NCBI RefSeq assembly: GCF_004923205.2
Contig: NZ_SELD02000006.1
Coordinates: 186,001 to 250,000 of the forward strand
From: Paracoccus aeridis
GTDB lineage: Bacteria > Pseudomonadota > Alphaproteobacteria > Rhodobacterales > Rhodobacteraceae
DNA: 64,000 bases
Direction of reading: 5' to 3'
The notes under the pieces are model-generated. The model was not told the origin of the DNA and did no database searches. It saw nothing but the letters and a program-made list of their open reading frames with translations. A program made the position numbers and the translations under genes. Shown piece by piece: positions 40,227 to 47,535 of this stretch (position 1 is the stretch's first letter; every line of letters begins with the position of its first letter).

Positions 40227-41347
40227 ACCGGAACGCGGCGCTCGACATGCTGCGCGGCTACGCGCTGGTCTGCATCATGCTGAACCACATGCCCGCGGGG
40301 GTGCTGCGGGCGGCGACGCTGAACAACTTCGCCGTCTTCGACGCGGCCGAGCTGTTCGTCCTGCTGTCGGGCTTCCTCGTCGGCCTGGTCTGGCTGAAGA
40401 TCGATGCGGCGCAGGGAACCGCAGCCGCCCGCCGGCGCTTCGCCCGGCGCGCGCTGCAGGTCTGGTGGGCGCTGGTCGCCGGCAGCGTCCTGCTGGCGGT
40501 CCTGTCGGCGCTGCTGAGCGCGCGGGGCCTGTCGCAAACCGCCGTGTGGAGCGGCTACGGCGACTGGCTGGCGCGGGACCCGGCGGGCTATCTCGGCGCC
40601 GTCATGTCGCTGTGGATGCAGCCGAACCTGGTCGACGTGCTCGCGCTCTACGTCGTCCTGATCGCCGCCGTGCCGCTTGTCCTGCCGGTGCTGGCGCGCC
40701 GCCCCGCGTTGTTCGCGGCGGGGTCCGTCGCGCTGTGGCTGGTGGCGCCGCCGCTGAACGCGATGCTGCCCAACGAGCGCGCCGGGGGCGGGCTGCTGTT
40801 CAACCCCTTCGCCTGGCAGCTTCTGTTCTTCGCGGGCGCCGCGATGGGCCTGTTCCGCCGCCGGATCATGGAGGTGCTGCGCCCCCGCAGCGCGGTCGTG
40901 ACCCCGCTCGCCGTCTTCGCGGCGCTCTACAGCACGGGGATGGCGCTCCTGTGGCGGATGGGCCCGGAGGCGAAGCACCTGGCCGACCTGATGTGGCACG
41001 CGGTCGGCACGGTCGACAAATGGGGGCTCGACTGGGTCCGGCTTGTGGCGGTGATCGCCTGGGCGTGGCAGGTCGCGGTGCCGCTGGCGCGTCCGCTGGG
41101 CTGGTTCGCCGCGACCCTGCCGGGACGGGCGCTGGCGACGACGGGCCGCGGCGGCCTCGTCTCGTTCGTGGCCTGCGTGCTGCTGTCGATCCTCGGCGAT
41201 GCCCTCGCCACGAACTTCATGGGCTCTGACGCGGCCTGGCGGCTGACGGTGGACCTGTTCGTCATCGTGGCGCTGTGGGGCGTGGCCGCCTTGTGGCTGA
41301 ACCGCGACCGGCTGCCGCTGGTCGGCGCCGCCCGCGCTTCGGGCTAG
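40223..41347 (+). CDS. opgC: OpgC-family membrane protein, periplasmic glucan modification
   Basis: The 374-residue protein has about ten membrane segments and the OpgC family start MNRNAALDMLRGYALVCIML with NNFAVFDAAELFVLLSGFLVG. OpgC proteins are acyltransferase-like and, in the cases studied (for example Rhodobacter), add succinyl groups to periplasmic glucans. The ATGA overlap with opgH shows one translational unit opgG-opgH-opgC. Which acyl group is added here cannot be read from the sequence; the malonyl-CoA synthetase gene 50 bases downstream is noted separately. Confidence 0.9.
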   Translation: MNRNAALDMLRGYALVCIMLNHMPAGVLRAATLNNFAVFDAAELFVLLSGFLVGLVWLKIDAAQGTAAARRRFARRALQVWWALVAGSVLLAVLSALLSARGLSQTAVWSGYGDWLARDPAGYLGAVMSLWMQPNLVDVLALYVVLIAAVPLVLPVLARRPALFAAGSVALWLVAPPLNAMLPNERAGGGLLFNPFAWQLLFFAGAAMGLFRRRIMEVLRPRSAVVTPLAVFAALYSTGMALLWRMGPEAKHLADLMWHAVGTVDKWGLDWVRLVAVIAWAWQVAVPLARPLGWFAATLPGRALATTGRGGLVSFVACVLLSILGDALATNFMGSDAAWRLTVDLFVIVALWGVAALWLNRDRLPLVGAARASG

Positions 41348-41397
41348 CGGCGAGGCCCGTCGCGCCGTAAGGTTCCCGGCAAAGATCGGAGCGGGCG

Positions 41398-42945
41398 ATG
41401 AGCAACCACCTCTATGATGCACTCGTCGCAGGCCCCGCGGCCCCCGACGCCCCCTGCCTCATCCTGCCGGGCGACGCGCCCGTCACCTACGCGCAGATCC
41501 GCGACCGCGCCGCCCGGATCGCGGCGCTTCTGACCGTGTCCGGCCTGCAACCTGGCGACCGCGTCGCGGCGCAGGTCGAGAAGTCGCCCGAGGCGCTTGC
41601 CCTTTATCTTGGCACGATCCGGGCGGGTGGCGTCTTCCTTCCGCTGAACCCGGCCTATACCGCCGCCGAGGTCGCCTATTTCGTGGGCGACGCCGAGCCC
41701 GTCGCCATCGTGTGCGATCCCGCGCGCGAAGCCGAGACGCGGACCGCTTCGGCCGCCGCGAAGGTCTTCACGCTGGATGCAGCGGGCGCGGGCACGCTGA
41801 CGGACGATGCGGGGGCGATGGCCGCGGACGAGCCGGCGGCGGCGCGGCGCCCGGACGACCTCGCGGCGATCCTCTATACCTCCGGGACTACCGGGCGGTC
41901 CAAAGGGGCGATGCTGTCGCATGACAACCTGCTGTCGAACGCGCGCACGCTGACGGACGCGTGGGAGATCACCGGAGCCGATGTGCTGTTTCACGCGCTG
42001 CCGGTCTTTCACACCCACGGCCTGTTCGTCGCCTGCAATACGCTGATGCTGGCCGGCGGCGCGATGATCTGGCGGCCGCGCTTCGACCCGTCGGAGGCCG
42101 TGTCGCTGCTGCCGCGCGCCACGATGATGATGGGTGTGCCGACCTTCTACACCCGACTGCTGGACCGGCGGGATTTCACGCGCGACGTGGCAGCGGACGT
42201 GCGGGTGTTCATCTCGGGCTCCGCGCCGCTACTGCCGGAAACGCACCGCCTGTTCGAGGAACGGACCGGCCAGCGCATCCTCGAACGTTACGGCATGACG
42301 GAGACGAACATGACCACGTCGAACCCGCTTCACGGCGAGCGGCGGCCGGGGTCGGTCGGCCCGGCGCTTCCCGGCGTTGAGGTGCGGATCATGGGCGAGG
42401 CAGCGCCGCCTGACGCGGGCGCGGTGGAGCTACCCGAGAAGAACAGGGAGACTGAGCTGGCCCCCGGCGAGATCGGGATGATCGAGGTGCGCGGCCCGAA
42501 CGTGTTTCAAGGCTACTGGCGGATGCCCGAACAGACCGCGGCCGAGCTTCGCCCCGACGGCTGGTTCATCACCGGGGACCTCGGGACCAAGGGGACTGAC
42601 GGCTACGTCAGCATCGTCGGTCGCGCCAAGGATCTTGTGATCTCGGGCGGGCTCAACGTCTATCCGCGCGAGGTCGAGATGCTGGTCGACGACCTGCCGG
42701 GGGTGCTGGAAAGCGCCGTCATCGGCGTGCCGCACCCGGACTTCGGCGAGGCGGTGGTCGCCGTCGTCGTCCCCCGCCCCGGGGCGACGCTGGATCCCGG
42801 TGCGCTGGCCGGGGCGATGGCGGACCGGATCGCGCGCTTCAAGCAGCCCAGGCGCATCGTCGTGGCGGACGAGCTGCCCCGCAATGCGATGGGCAAGGTG
42901 CAGAAGGCGGCCCTGCGCGAGACGCACAGGGCCATGTTCGCCTGA
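41398..42945 (+). CDS. matB: Malonyl-CoA synthetase (acyl-CoA ligase)
   Basis: The 515-residue adenylate-forming enzyme best fits MatB, which makes malonyl-CoA from malonate, ATP and CoA in the cytoplasm. Motifs are the P-loop YTSGTTGRSKGAMLSH (about residues 160-175), LPVFHTHGLFVACN, ISGSAPLL, ERYGMTETNM, GWFITGDLG and the C-terminal catalytic lysine in PRNAMGKVQK. The arginine-containing segment around FHTHGL and the TETNM motif are typical for malonate-specific members. There is a short Glu/Pro-rich insertion near residues 335-355 before APGEIGMIEVRGPNVF. It ends 7 bases from the convergent znuA gene. No malonate carrier or decarboxylase gene is nearby. Confidence 0.87.
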   Translation: MSNHLYDALVAGPAAPDAPCLILPGDAPVTYAQIRDRAARIAALLTVSGLQPGDRVAAQVEKSPEALALYLGTIRAGGVFLPLNPAYTAAEVAYFVGDAEPVAIVCDPAREAETRTASAAAKVFTLDAAGAGTLTDDAGAMAADEPAAARRPDDLAAILYTSGTTGRSKGAMLSHDNLLSNARTLTDAWEITGADVLFHALPVFHTHGLFVACNTLMLAGGAMIWRPRFDPSEAVSLLPRATMMMGVPTFYTRLLDRRDFTRDVAADVRVFISGSAPLLPETHRLFEERTGQRILERYGMTETNMTTSNPLHGERRPGSVGPALPGVEVRIMGEAAPPDAGAVELPEKNRETELAPGEIGMIEVRGPNVFQGYWRMPEQTAAELRPDGWFITGDLGTKGTDGYVSIVGRAKDLVISGGLNVYPREVEMLVDDLPGVLESAVIGVPHPDFGEAVVAVVVPRPGATLDPGALAGAMADRIARFKQPRRIVVADELPRNAMGKVQKAALRETHRAMFA

Positions 42946-42952
42946 GGGGCGG

Positions 42953-44014
42953 TCAGCGGCAGGAGGCGAGCGACGCGCCGAGCGACCGGATCAGCGCCGG
43001 GTAGAAGGCCGGGCCGGTCGGGATCTCGGTCCCGACGGGGTCGATCACGGCGGTCTTCGCGTCCGTGCCGGCGAAGACCGTCTGCAGCAGGCCCGGGTTG
43101 AACTGCGGCTCGGTGAAGGCGCAATCGATCTTCAGCTCCGACACCTTCGCCTGCAGCTCCGCCACCCGCGCCGGGCCCGGCGGCGTCGCGTCGCTGAGCG
43201 AGATCGACCCGGCCGCGGGCGTGTCGAAGCGGTATTCGAAATACTGATAGGCGTCGTGGAAGACGATGAAGTTCAGATCGGGCAGTTCCGCCAGCTCGGC
43301 CCGGACCTCCGCCTCGGCGGCGTCGATCTCTGCCGCGCCTTCGGCCGCGTTGGCGGCGTAGACGGGGGCGTTCGCCGGGTCGATCCGCGACAGCTCGGCG
43401 GCGATGGCGGTGAGCCAGACCTTGCCGTTTCGTGGGTCGAGCCAGGCGTGCGGGTCGGTGCCACCCTCAGCGTGGTGGTGGGCGTGGTCGTGATCGTGGG
43501 CGTGGGCGTGGTCGTGTCCCTCGTCGGCCTTGCCGTCGTGAGAATGATCGTCGTGCGCGTGGTCGTCGTGTGCGTGACCGTCATGCGCGTGGTCGTCATG
43601 CGTATGGCCGTGCCCGTGACCCTCGCCGTCGTGATGATGATGCGGCTCGAACGTCGCACCCACGCGGTTCGGCAGCCGCAGCGTGCCGGGCGCGTCCAGC
43701 AGCGCGACGCGCGCCGCCTGCGGGGCCAGCGTTTCCACCGGCTTCACCAGCCACGGGGTCAGTTCCAGCCCGACCATGAACACCGCCTGCGCCTCGGCCA
43801 GCGCCGCCGCCTCGGACGGCTTCATCGCGTAGCCGTGGGGCGACGCGCCCGGCCGCACCAGCAGGGCGGGTTCCCCCACCCCCTCCATCACTCGCGCCAC
43901 CAGCCCGTGGACCGGGGCGATGTCGGCCACGATGCGGGGGCCGCTTTCCGCGGATGCCGCGACAGGAATGGCCAGCGAGAACACAACGGCGGCGGGAAGA
44001 AGGGGACGTGACAT
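42953..44014 (-). CDS. znuA: Zinc ABC transporter substrate-binding protein
   Basis: The 353-residue ZnuA has a signal peptide (to about VAASAES). Its metal ligands are visible: His in DIAPVHGLVARVM, His in GASPHGYAMKPSEA, His in DPHAWLDPRNG and an acidic ligand near the C-terminus. A very long His/Asp-rich loop lies at about residues 124-190, with more than twenty histidines in short HDH-type repeats. Such loops are known in ZnuA and are thought to collect zinc when it is scarce. It delivers zinc to ZnuB in the inner membrane. It is transcribed divergently from zur-znuC-znuB across a palindrome, which suggests Zur control of both sides. Confidence 0.94.
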   Translation of the reverse strand: MSRPLLPAAVVFSLAIPVAASAESGPRIVADIAPVHGLVARVMEGVGEPALLVRPGASPHGYAMKPSEAAALAEAQAVFMVGLELTPWLVKPVETLAPQAARVALLDAPGTLRLPNRVGATFEPHHHHDGEGHGHGHTHDDHAHDGHAHDDHAHDDHSHDGKADEGHDHAHAHDHDHAHHHAEGGTDPHAWLDPRNGKVWLTAIAAELSRIDPANAPVYAANAAEGAAEIDAAEAEVRAELAELPDLNFIVFHDAYQYFEYRFDTPAAGSISLSDATPPGPARVAELQAKVSELKIDCAFTEPQFNPGLLQTVFAGTDAKTAVIDPVGTEIPTGPAFYPALIRSLGASLASCR

Positions 44015-44024
44015 GGCTAGCTCC

Positions 44025-44061
44025 GTGTTGTAACGTTATTACATGAGTTACGTTATAACAC
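44025..44061. promoter_or_regulatory. Zur operator candidate between znuA and zur
   Basis: GTGTTGTAACGT and ACGTTATAACAC form an inverted repeat with 12-base arms, one mismatch and a 13-base spacer. The GTTATAAC core resembles known Zur boxes. It is AT-rich in a very GC-rich region and sits 11 bases from the znuA start, so a bound repressor would block znuA and control zur-znuCB. Confidence 0.75.
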
Positions 44062-44097
44062 TCCCGACGTCAACGCCCTGTTCCCCCGGTGCGCGCC

Positions 44098-44568
44098 ATG
44101 ACTGAGATCCACGACCACTCCGCCTGCATCTCGACCGCGATGGACCGGGTCGAGCGGCGCTGCCGGGCCGAGGGGCTGCAACTCACCCCCGTGCGCCGCC
44201 GCGTGCTGGAGATCCTGCTGGAGGAGCACCGTGCGCTCGGCGCCTACGACATCCTCGACCGCCTCAGGGCCGAGGGGATGGGCAGCCAGCCGCCGGTCGC
44301 CTATCGCGCGCTCGAGTTCCTGATGAAGCACGGCTTCGTCCACCGGATCGAGACGCTGAACGCCTTCGTCGCCTGCACCGGGGGCGAGATCGACGACCCG
44401 CACATGCCCGCCTTCCTCATCTGCCGCACCTGCCGCCGCGTGATCGAGACCCCGGCCGAAAACGGGCGCGGGCGGCTGGAAACGGCCGCAGAGGGCGCGG
44501 GCTTCGCCATCGAACACGCCGTGCGCGAGGCCGAGGGCCTGTGCGCGACCTGCCGGGCCGCATCTTGA
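44098..44568 (+). CDS. zur: Zinc uptake regulator, Fur family
   Basis: The 156-residue Fur-family repressor has a winged-helix N-terminus (LTPVRRRVLEILLEEHRALGAYDILDRL) and a dimerisation domain with two CxxC pairs, CRTCRR and CATCRA, that hold the structural zinc. The PPVAYRALEFLMKHGFVHRIE stretch is typical of Zur rather than iron-type Fur. It would bind the palindrome upstream when zinc is sufficient and repress uptake. ATG 44098 (MTEIHDHSACIS) is preferred over GTG 44089. It overlaps znuC, so regulator and transporter are co-expressed. Confidence 0.9.
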   Translation: MTEIHDHSACISTAMDRVERRCRAEGLQLTPVRRRVLEILLEEHRALGAYDILDRLRAEGMGSQPPVAYRALEFLMKHGFVHRIETLNAFVACTGGEIDDPHMPAFLICRTCRRVIETPAENGRGRLETAAEGAGFAIEHAVREAEGLCATCRAAS

Positions 44569-45407
44569 GCGGCGGGCCGGGCGCGGCCCTGATCGGGCTC
44601 GACCGCGTCAGCGTCGCGCTGGACGGGCACCCGATCCTCGACAGCATCGACATGCAGGTGCGGCGCGGCGAGATCGTGACCATCGTCGGCCCGAACGGGT
44701 CGGGCAAGTCGACGCTGATCCGCACGATCATCGGCCTTCTGCCCGCGACCTCGGGCACGATCCGCCGCGCAGCCGGGCTGACGATCGGCTACGTCCCGCA
44801 GCGCCTCGCGATCGACCCGTCGATGCCGGTGACGGTCGGGCGCTTCATGAACCTGCCCCGCCGCAGGCCCGCCGCAGCCGTCGCCGCGGCGCTGGCCGAG
44901 GCCGGGCTTCCCGGCGTCGAGCGGCGGCAGATCGCGGGGTTGTCGGGCGGTCAGCTGCAGCGGGTGCTGCTGGCGCGCGCGCTGCTGGACAAGCCCGACC
45001 TTCTCATCCTCGACGAGGCGACCGCCGGGCTCGACCAGCCGGGGGTCGCCGCGTTCTACGCCCGGATCGAGCAGGTGCGCGCGCGCCACGGCTGCGCGGT
45101 GCTGATGGTCAGCCACGACCTGCAGATCGTGATGCGCGCATCGGACCACGTGATCTGCCTCAACGGCCATGTCTGCTGCGAAGGCACGCCCGAGAAGGTC
45201 TCGCTCTCCCCTGCCTATCACAGCCTGTTCGGCATGGCCGGGGCCGAGACGCTGGCGCTTTACCGCCACCACCACACCCACAGCCACGACGAAGACGGCG
45301 GCGGGGAAAGCGGCCGGGAAAGCGGGCGGGCCGACCGCGCCGGATGCGGCCACGATCACGGGCCGCATGGCCCCGCCGAACCCGCCCGCGCCCGGGATCA
45401 CGCCTGA
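44541..45407 (+). CDS. znuC: Zinc ABC transporter ATP-binding protein with His-rich tail
   Basis: The 288-residue ATPase shows Walker A GPNGSGKSTLIRTI (about residues 50-63), signature LSGGQLQRVLLARALL, Walker B LLILDEATAGLD and switch VLMVSHDLQIVMRASDHV. It powers zinc import with ZnuB and ZnuA. Beyond the normal end (about residue 245) the protein has a 40-residue tail with HHHTHSHDEDGG and CGHDHGPHG, which could bind zinc in the cytoplasm. The start is uncertain: GTG 44541 overlaps zur by 28 bases, and TTG 44565 overlaps it by four. Its stop overlaps the znuB start (TGATG). Confidence 0.92.
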   Translation: MRDLPGRILSGGPGAALIGLDRVSVALDGHPILDSIDMQVRRGEIVTIVGPNGSGKSTLIRTIIGLLPATSGTIRRAAGLTIGYVPQRLAIDPSMPVTVGRFMNLPRRRPAAAVAAALAEAGLPGVERRQIAGLSGGQLQRVLLARALLDKPDLLILDEATAGLDQPGVAAFYARIEQVRARHGCAVLMVSHDLQIVMRASDHVICLNGHVCCEGTPEKVSLSPAYHSLFGMAGAETLALYRHHHTHSHDEDGGGESGRESGRADRAGCGHDHGPHGPAEPARARDHA

Positions 45408-46225
45408 TGCTCGACGACTTCATGATCCGCGCGGCGCTCGCCGGGATCGGGCTGGCGCTGGCCTGCGCCCCGCTGGGCTGCTTCGTCGTCTGGCGGCGCA
45501 TGGCCTATTACGGCGACGCCACGGCGCACGCGGCGCTGCTGGGGGTGGCGCTGTCGCTTGCCTTCGCCGTGCCGCTGTTCCCGGCCGTGATCCTCGTCGC
45601 GCTGGCGATGGCCGCGGGCGTCACCGGGCTGACGGGCAGGAACCACGCGGGGGACACGGCGCTGGGGGTGCTGTCGCACGCCGCGCTCGCGACGGGGATG
45701 GTCGCGGTGTCGTTCGTGCCAGGGGTGCGGACCGACCTGATGGCCTATCTGTTCGGCGACATCCTCGCCGTCACGCGGGGCGACCTCGCGACGATCTGGC
45801 TGGGCGCGGGCGCGGTGGTCGCACTGCTGGCGTGGCGCTGGTCGGCGCTGCTGCTCGCGACGCTCTCGCCGGAAATGGCGGTCGCCGCCGGCATCCGGCC
45901 CAAGGCCGAGCAATGGGCGCTCAACGTCGCGCTGGCGCTGGTCGTGGCGGCGGGCATCCGCATCGTCGGCGCGCTTCTGATCAGCGCCATGCTGATCATC
46001 CCCGCCGCCGCAGCCCGCCCGCTCGTCCGCACGCCCGAGGCGATGGCCGTCGCCGCCGGCGGGATCGGGATCGCGGGCGTGCTGGGCGGACTTGCCGGCG
46101 CGTGGAACGCCGACCTGCCGGCCGGCCCGGCGATCGTCTGCGCGGTCACGATCCTGTTCCTGCTCGGCGTGCTCGTCGGCGCAGTCGGGCGGGGCCGGCG
46201 GAAGCGAGCCGGAGGAACTCTTTGA
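45407..46225 (+). CDS. znuB: Zinc ABC transporter permease
   Basis: The 272-residue permease of the ABC-3 family has about eight membrane segments and family motifs RRMAYYGDATAHAALLGVAL and FGDILAVTRGDL. It forms the zinc channel in the inner membrane. ATG 45407 overlaps the znuC stop by one base (TGATG), giving MLDDFMIRAALAGIG. It ends the zur-znuC-znuB operon; the next gene starts 105 bases later. Confidence 0.93.
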   Translation: MLDDFMIRAALAGIGLALACAPLGCFVVWRRMAYYGDATAHAALLGVALSLAFAVPLFPAVILVALAMAAGVTGLTGRNHAGDTALGVLSHAALATGMVAVSFVPGVRTDLMAYLFGDILAVTRGDLATIWLGAGAVVALLAWRWSALLLATLSPEMAVAAGIRPKAEQWALNVALALVVAAGIRIVGALLISAMLIIPAAAARPLVRTPEAMAVAAGGIGIAGVLGGLAGAWNADLPAGPAIVCAVTILFLLGVLVGAVGRGRRKRAGGTL

Positions 46226-46329
46226 TCTTGCGGAAGGTTGCGTAACAAAGATCAAGCTGCATCGCGGTCGCGGCGACCTTACGTCTCGTGAACGGCCTGC
46301 GGACCGGAATGGGGAAAACAAGGAACGCG

Positions 46330-47535
46330 ATGACGAGCCGGATCGTAGCTGTGTCGGATTTCTGCGACGGCGTTCCGCCCGCTCCGAGCCGGTATCACCT
46401 CCCCGATTTCACGCGCATCTGGGCAGGCCACGACCTGCCTCCCGCGCGCGCAGCCAACGTCTCGGCCCCCGATGTCCGCGTGGTCGGCGGCTATCTCGAG
46501 CGGCTGCCGCTGGCCGCCGTGGCGGCGGGGCTCGTCGAGCGGGCCGAGGTCTGGCAGTTCGCCGGGCACGACGACGCGCCGTTCGACAGCGGCCGCTGGC
46601 TTGGCGGCCATGACCGCCACGCCGCTCCGCGCCCGCCCGCGCCCGCGGGGCTGACCCGGCGGACCTTCCGCGCCGACGGGCACCCCGCGCCCTACGGATC
46701 GGCCGACGCGCTCGCCCACATCGCCCGCCACGGCGCGCCCGAGATCCTGTGCGTCTGGGGCCTCGGCGTGAACGAGGCGCTGCTGAATGCCTGCCAGGAC
46801 AGCATCCGCATCTACAACTCGATCGACGCCGACCCGATCCGCATCCCGCCCGAGGTCAGCCGCCACTTCGACATCTTCCTGACCGGATCGGAATGGCAGT
46901 CCGACCGCATCCACGCCCGCCACCCCGCCGCGATCTGCGAGGTGCTGCCGATCGGGCCGGATTTCGCGTCGGACCTGACCTTCCACCCGACCGGCGCGGC
47001 CAAGGACTACGACGTCGTCTATGTGGCCGCGACCCAGCCCTACAAGCGCCACGACCTGCTGCTGGACGCGCTCGACCGCCTGCCCCGCAGCGTCCGCGCG
47101 CTCTGCGTCGTGGGCTACGGCCACCTGACCGACGAGCTGCGGGCCGAGGGCGAGCGGCGCGGCCTGAACATCGACTGGGTCGGCCCGGTCAGCCATGACG
47201 AGGTCAACGCCCTCATCAACCGTGCCCGCGTGGGGGTCGTGTGCGGGGTCGATGACGGCGCCCCGGCGATCCTGACCGAATACATGCTGGCCGGGCTGCC
47301 GGTGCTCGCCAACGATCGGCTGGTCTGCGGGCGGCAGTACATCCGCCCCGACACCGGCCTGACCGCCCCCGAAGACCGCTTCCACGAAGCGCTCGCCAGC
47401 CTGATTGCGCGTTCCGCGCAGTTCGACACCCGCGCCGTCGTCCAGGCGAACTGGACGTGGCCCCATTCCATCCGCCAGCTTACGGCGCTGATTGACAAGG
47501 CACGCGGTTATCGTGCCGGAAGGGTTTCCGCATGA
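46330..47535 (+). CDS. Glycosyltransferase (GT-B fold, family 4-like)
   Basis: The 401-residue protein has a Rossmann-like C-terminal half with VVYVAATQPYKRHDLLLDAL, VGYGHLTDELRAEGE, WVGPVSHDEVNALINRARVGVV and TEYMLAGLPVLANDR. These correspond to the donor-binding half of GT4 enzymes, where an acidic residue usually contacts the nucleotide sugar. The N-terminal half, with APEILCVWGLGVNEALLN and IYNSIDADPIRIPPE, is divergent. An AAGGAA Shine-Dalgarno precedes ATG 46330. It starts a new co-directional block and shares four bases (ATGA) with the following fusion gene, so it likely acts on the same glycan. Confidence 0.82.
   Translation: MTSRIVAVSDFCDGVPPAPSRYHLPDFTRIWAGHDLPPARAANVSAPDVRVVGGYLERLPLAAVAAGLVERAEVWQFAGHDDAPFDSGRWLGGHDRHAAPRPPAPAGLTRRTFRADGHPAPYGSADALAHIARHGAPEILCVWGLGVNEALLNACQDSIRIYNSIDADPIRIPPEVSRHFDIFLTGSEWQSDRIHARHPAAICEVLPIGPDFASDLTFHPTGAAKDYDVVYVAATQPYKRHDLLLDALDRLPRSVRALCVVGYGHLTDELRAEGERRGLNIDWVGPVSHDEVNALINRARVGVVCGVDDGAPAILTEYMLAGLPVLANDRLVCGRQYIRPDTGLTAPEDRFHEALASLIARSAQFDTRAVVQANWTWPHSIRQLTALIDKARGYRAGRVSA

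Noticed and set aside
43460..43645. Short regular repeats that could be taken for a CRISPR array
   Set aside because: They encode the His/Asp-rich loop of ZnuA, units are only 6-9 bases, and there are no spacers or cas genes.
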